This document shows positions 63,398 through 64,000 of a stretch of 64,000 nucleotides of DNA, one piece after another. The stretch lies in NCBI RefSeq assembly GCF_003589595.1, contig NW_020653993.1:6139230-6203229 (forward strand). Direction: 5' to 3'. The DNA comes from Hyposmocoma kahamanoa. Lineage: Eukaryota; Arthropoda; Insecta; Lepidoptera; Cosmopterigidae. Made by a program: the position numbers and the translations under genes. Every line of letters starts with the position of its first letter. The stretch's first letter is position 1. The notes under the pieces were generated by a model. The model saw nothing but the letters and a program-made list of their open reading frames with translations, ran no database searches and was not told the origin of the DNA.

Positions 63398-64000
63398 AAC
63401 TAGTTGGTGCCCGCAACTTCGTCTGAATCATAGAATAAGTACTTAGTGTATTCTACTCATCCCCTATTTTACCTTGGAGGCAATAAAGCAAAAAGGCTGA
63501 AACATTGTTTATATCTCACAAAGTCATAAATATGAATTTTCAGATATTTTTTATAATATCAAGTGACGGGGCGAACAAGTCGTGTACCTGATGGTAAGCT
63601 ACACGCCTGTCCATAACAGTTGCATTGCCACTCAGAGCTTTAAACCGCTGAGATCTGAGGGTCACTGCCACTGCGCCCGTCACCATAATTTAAACCATTG
63701 ACCAGTCTCATGTGCTTGTAATTTCACCAGCACCCTTACCCTTCAAAACCAGACCATCGTAATTATAACATTACTGCTTGGCGGCAGAAATAGGTAAGGT
63801 ACAGACTTCTCTAGACGAATTCTTTCATAAGGAGCTCTACTGCTGCTTATATGAGAAATCCCTTTAATGAGAAATTATTGATCCTCCATACAAACTTTGA
63901 TCCCATATTTCACCCCCTTTGAGACTTATTTTTGTGACAAAAGTTGCCTATGTCCTTCTCCTAGGTCACATCTATCCATAAAGCAAAATTTATCAAATTT
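63398..64000 (-). mobile_element. Helitron-like family N, split by family A and cut by the window edge
   Basis: ACTAGTTGGTGCCCGC and AACTTCGTCTG at 63399 are the inverse of the family N 3' end at 6890-6915. Beyond the SINE, from about 63855, AATCCCTTTAATGAG, CATACAAACTTTGATCCC and CATATTTCACCCCCTTTG match the 6340-6425 segment in inverse. Confidence 0.5.
63548..63846 (-). repeat. Family A SINE-like repeat, full length
   Basis: Well-preserved copy from ATAATATCAAGTGACGGGGC to CATAAGGAGCTCTACTGC. It lies inside the family N repeat, so it is the younger insertion. Confidence 0.8.

Overview
This window looks like repeat-dense, AT-rich, non-coding DNA from an insect, most probably a moth or butterfly. 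The basis is the repeat content rather than any host gene. It holds a roughly 290-bp SINE-like family whose tail resembles lepidopteran CR1/Zenon LINE ends, tRNA-derived SINEs with ATT-rich tails, dispersed repeats bounded by CCGACTTC/GAGGTCGG ends, relics of RTE-, R1- and CR1/Jockey-type LINEs, Penelope-like elements (PLEs), a mariner fragment and a Mutator-like (MULE) transposon. I found no host protein gene, rRNA or intact tRNA I can defend. Ten Ns at 16234-16243 show this is an assembled draft.

Layout. 0-9 kb: SINE-like copies, two copies of a 228-bp hAT-like MITE, a CR1/Jockey-type C-terminal relic, a PLE-like palindrome inserted in an older repeat, and an RTE relic nested in a Helitron-like repeat. 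9-17 kb: mostly unassigned AT-rich DNA with three MITE-like palindromes, a PLE-like palindrome and a GC-rich patch. 17.0-19.1 kb: the best coding feature, a MULE with long inverted ends and a transposase gene of two exons (FLYWCH-like zinc finger plus MULE DDE domain) broken by one frameshift. 19.7-20.1 kb: a palindromic CpG-rich MITE split by an R1-like LINE tail. 22.3-23.0 kb: a D-family repeat split by a truncated PLE with a 12-bp target duplication. 25-31 kb: a piggyBac-like MITE, tRNA-derived SINEs, LINE 3' ends, a SINE split by a 350-bp insertion, and a 473-bp hAT-like MITE. 33.4-33.9 kb: a mariner relic. 35.8-38.1 kb: a hAT-like MITE and an inverted pair of near-identical SINEs. 41.1-41.9 kb: a PLE remnant coding a GIY-YIG endonuclease, with inverted arms and a 12-bp target duplication. 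44.7-45.2 kb: a Harbinger-like foldback element. 45.7-46.4 kb and 51.0-51.6 kb: tandem repeats. 48-64 kb: LINE relics, many minus-strand copies of the SINE-like family, a second large hAT-like MITE copy and a Helitron-like repeat running off the window edge.

Nothing here forms an operon or pathway. What ties the elements together is nesting: several insertions have readable target duplications that give relative ages and confirm mobility classes (8 bp for the hAT-like MITEs, 12 bp for PLEs, 13 bp for the R1-like tail, TAA for the Harbinger-like foldback, TTAA for the piggyBac-like MITE). I do not see a convincing new biological system. The most informative objects are the FLYWCH-MULE gene, the PLE copies with a conserved hammerhead-like box, and the MITE families with intact target duplications.
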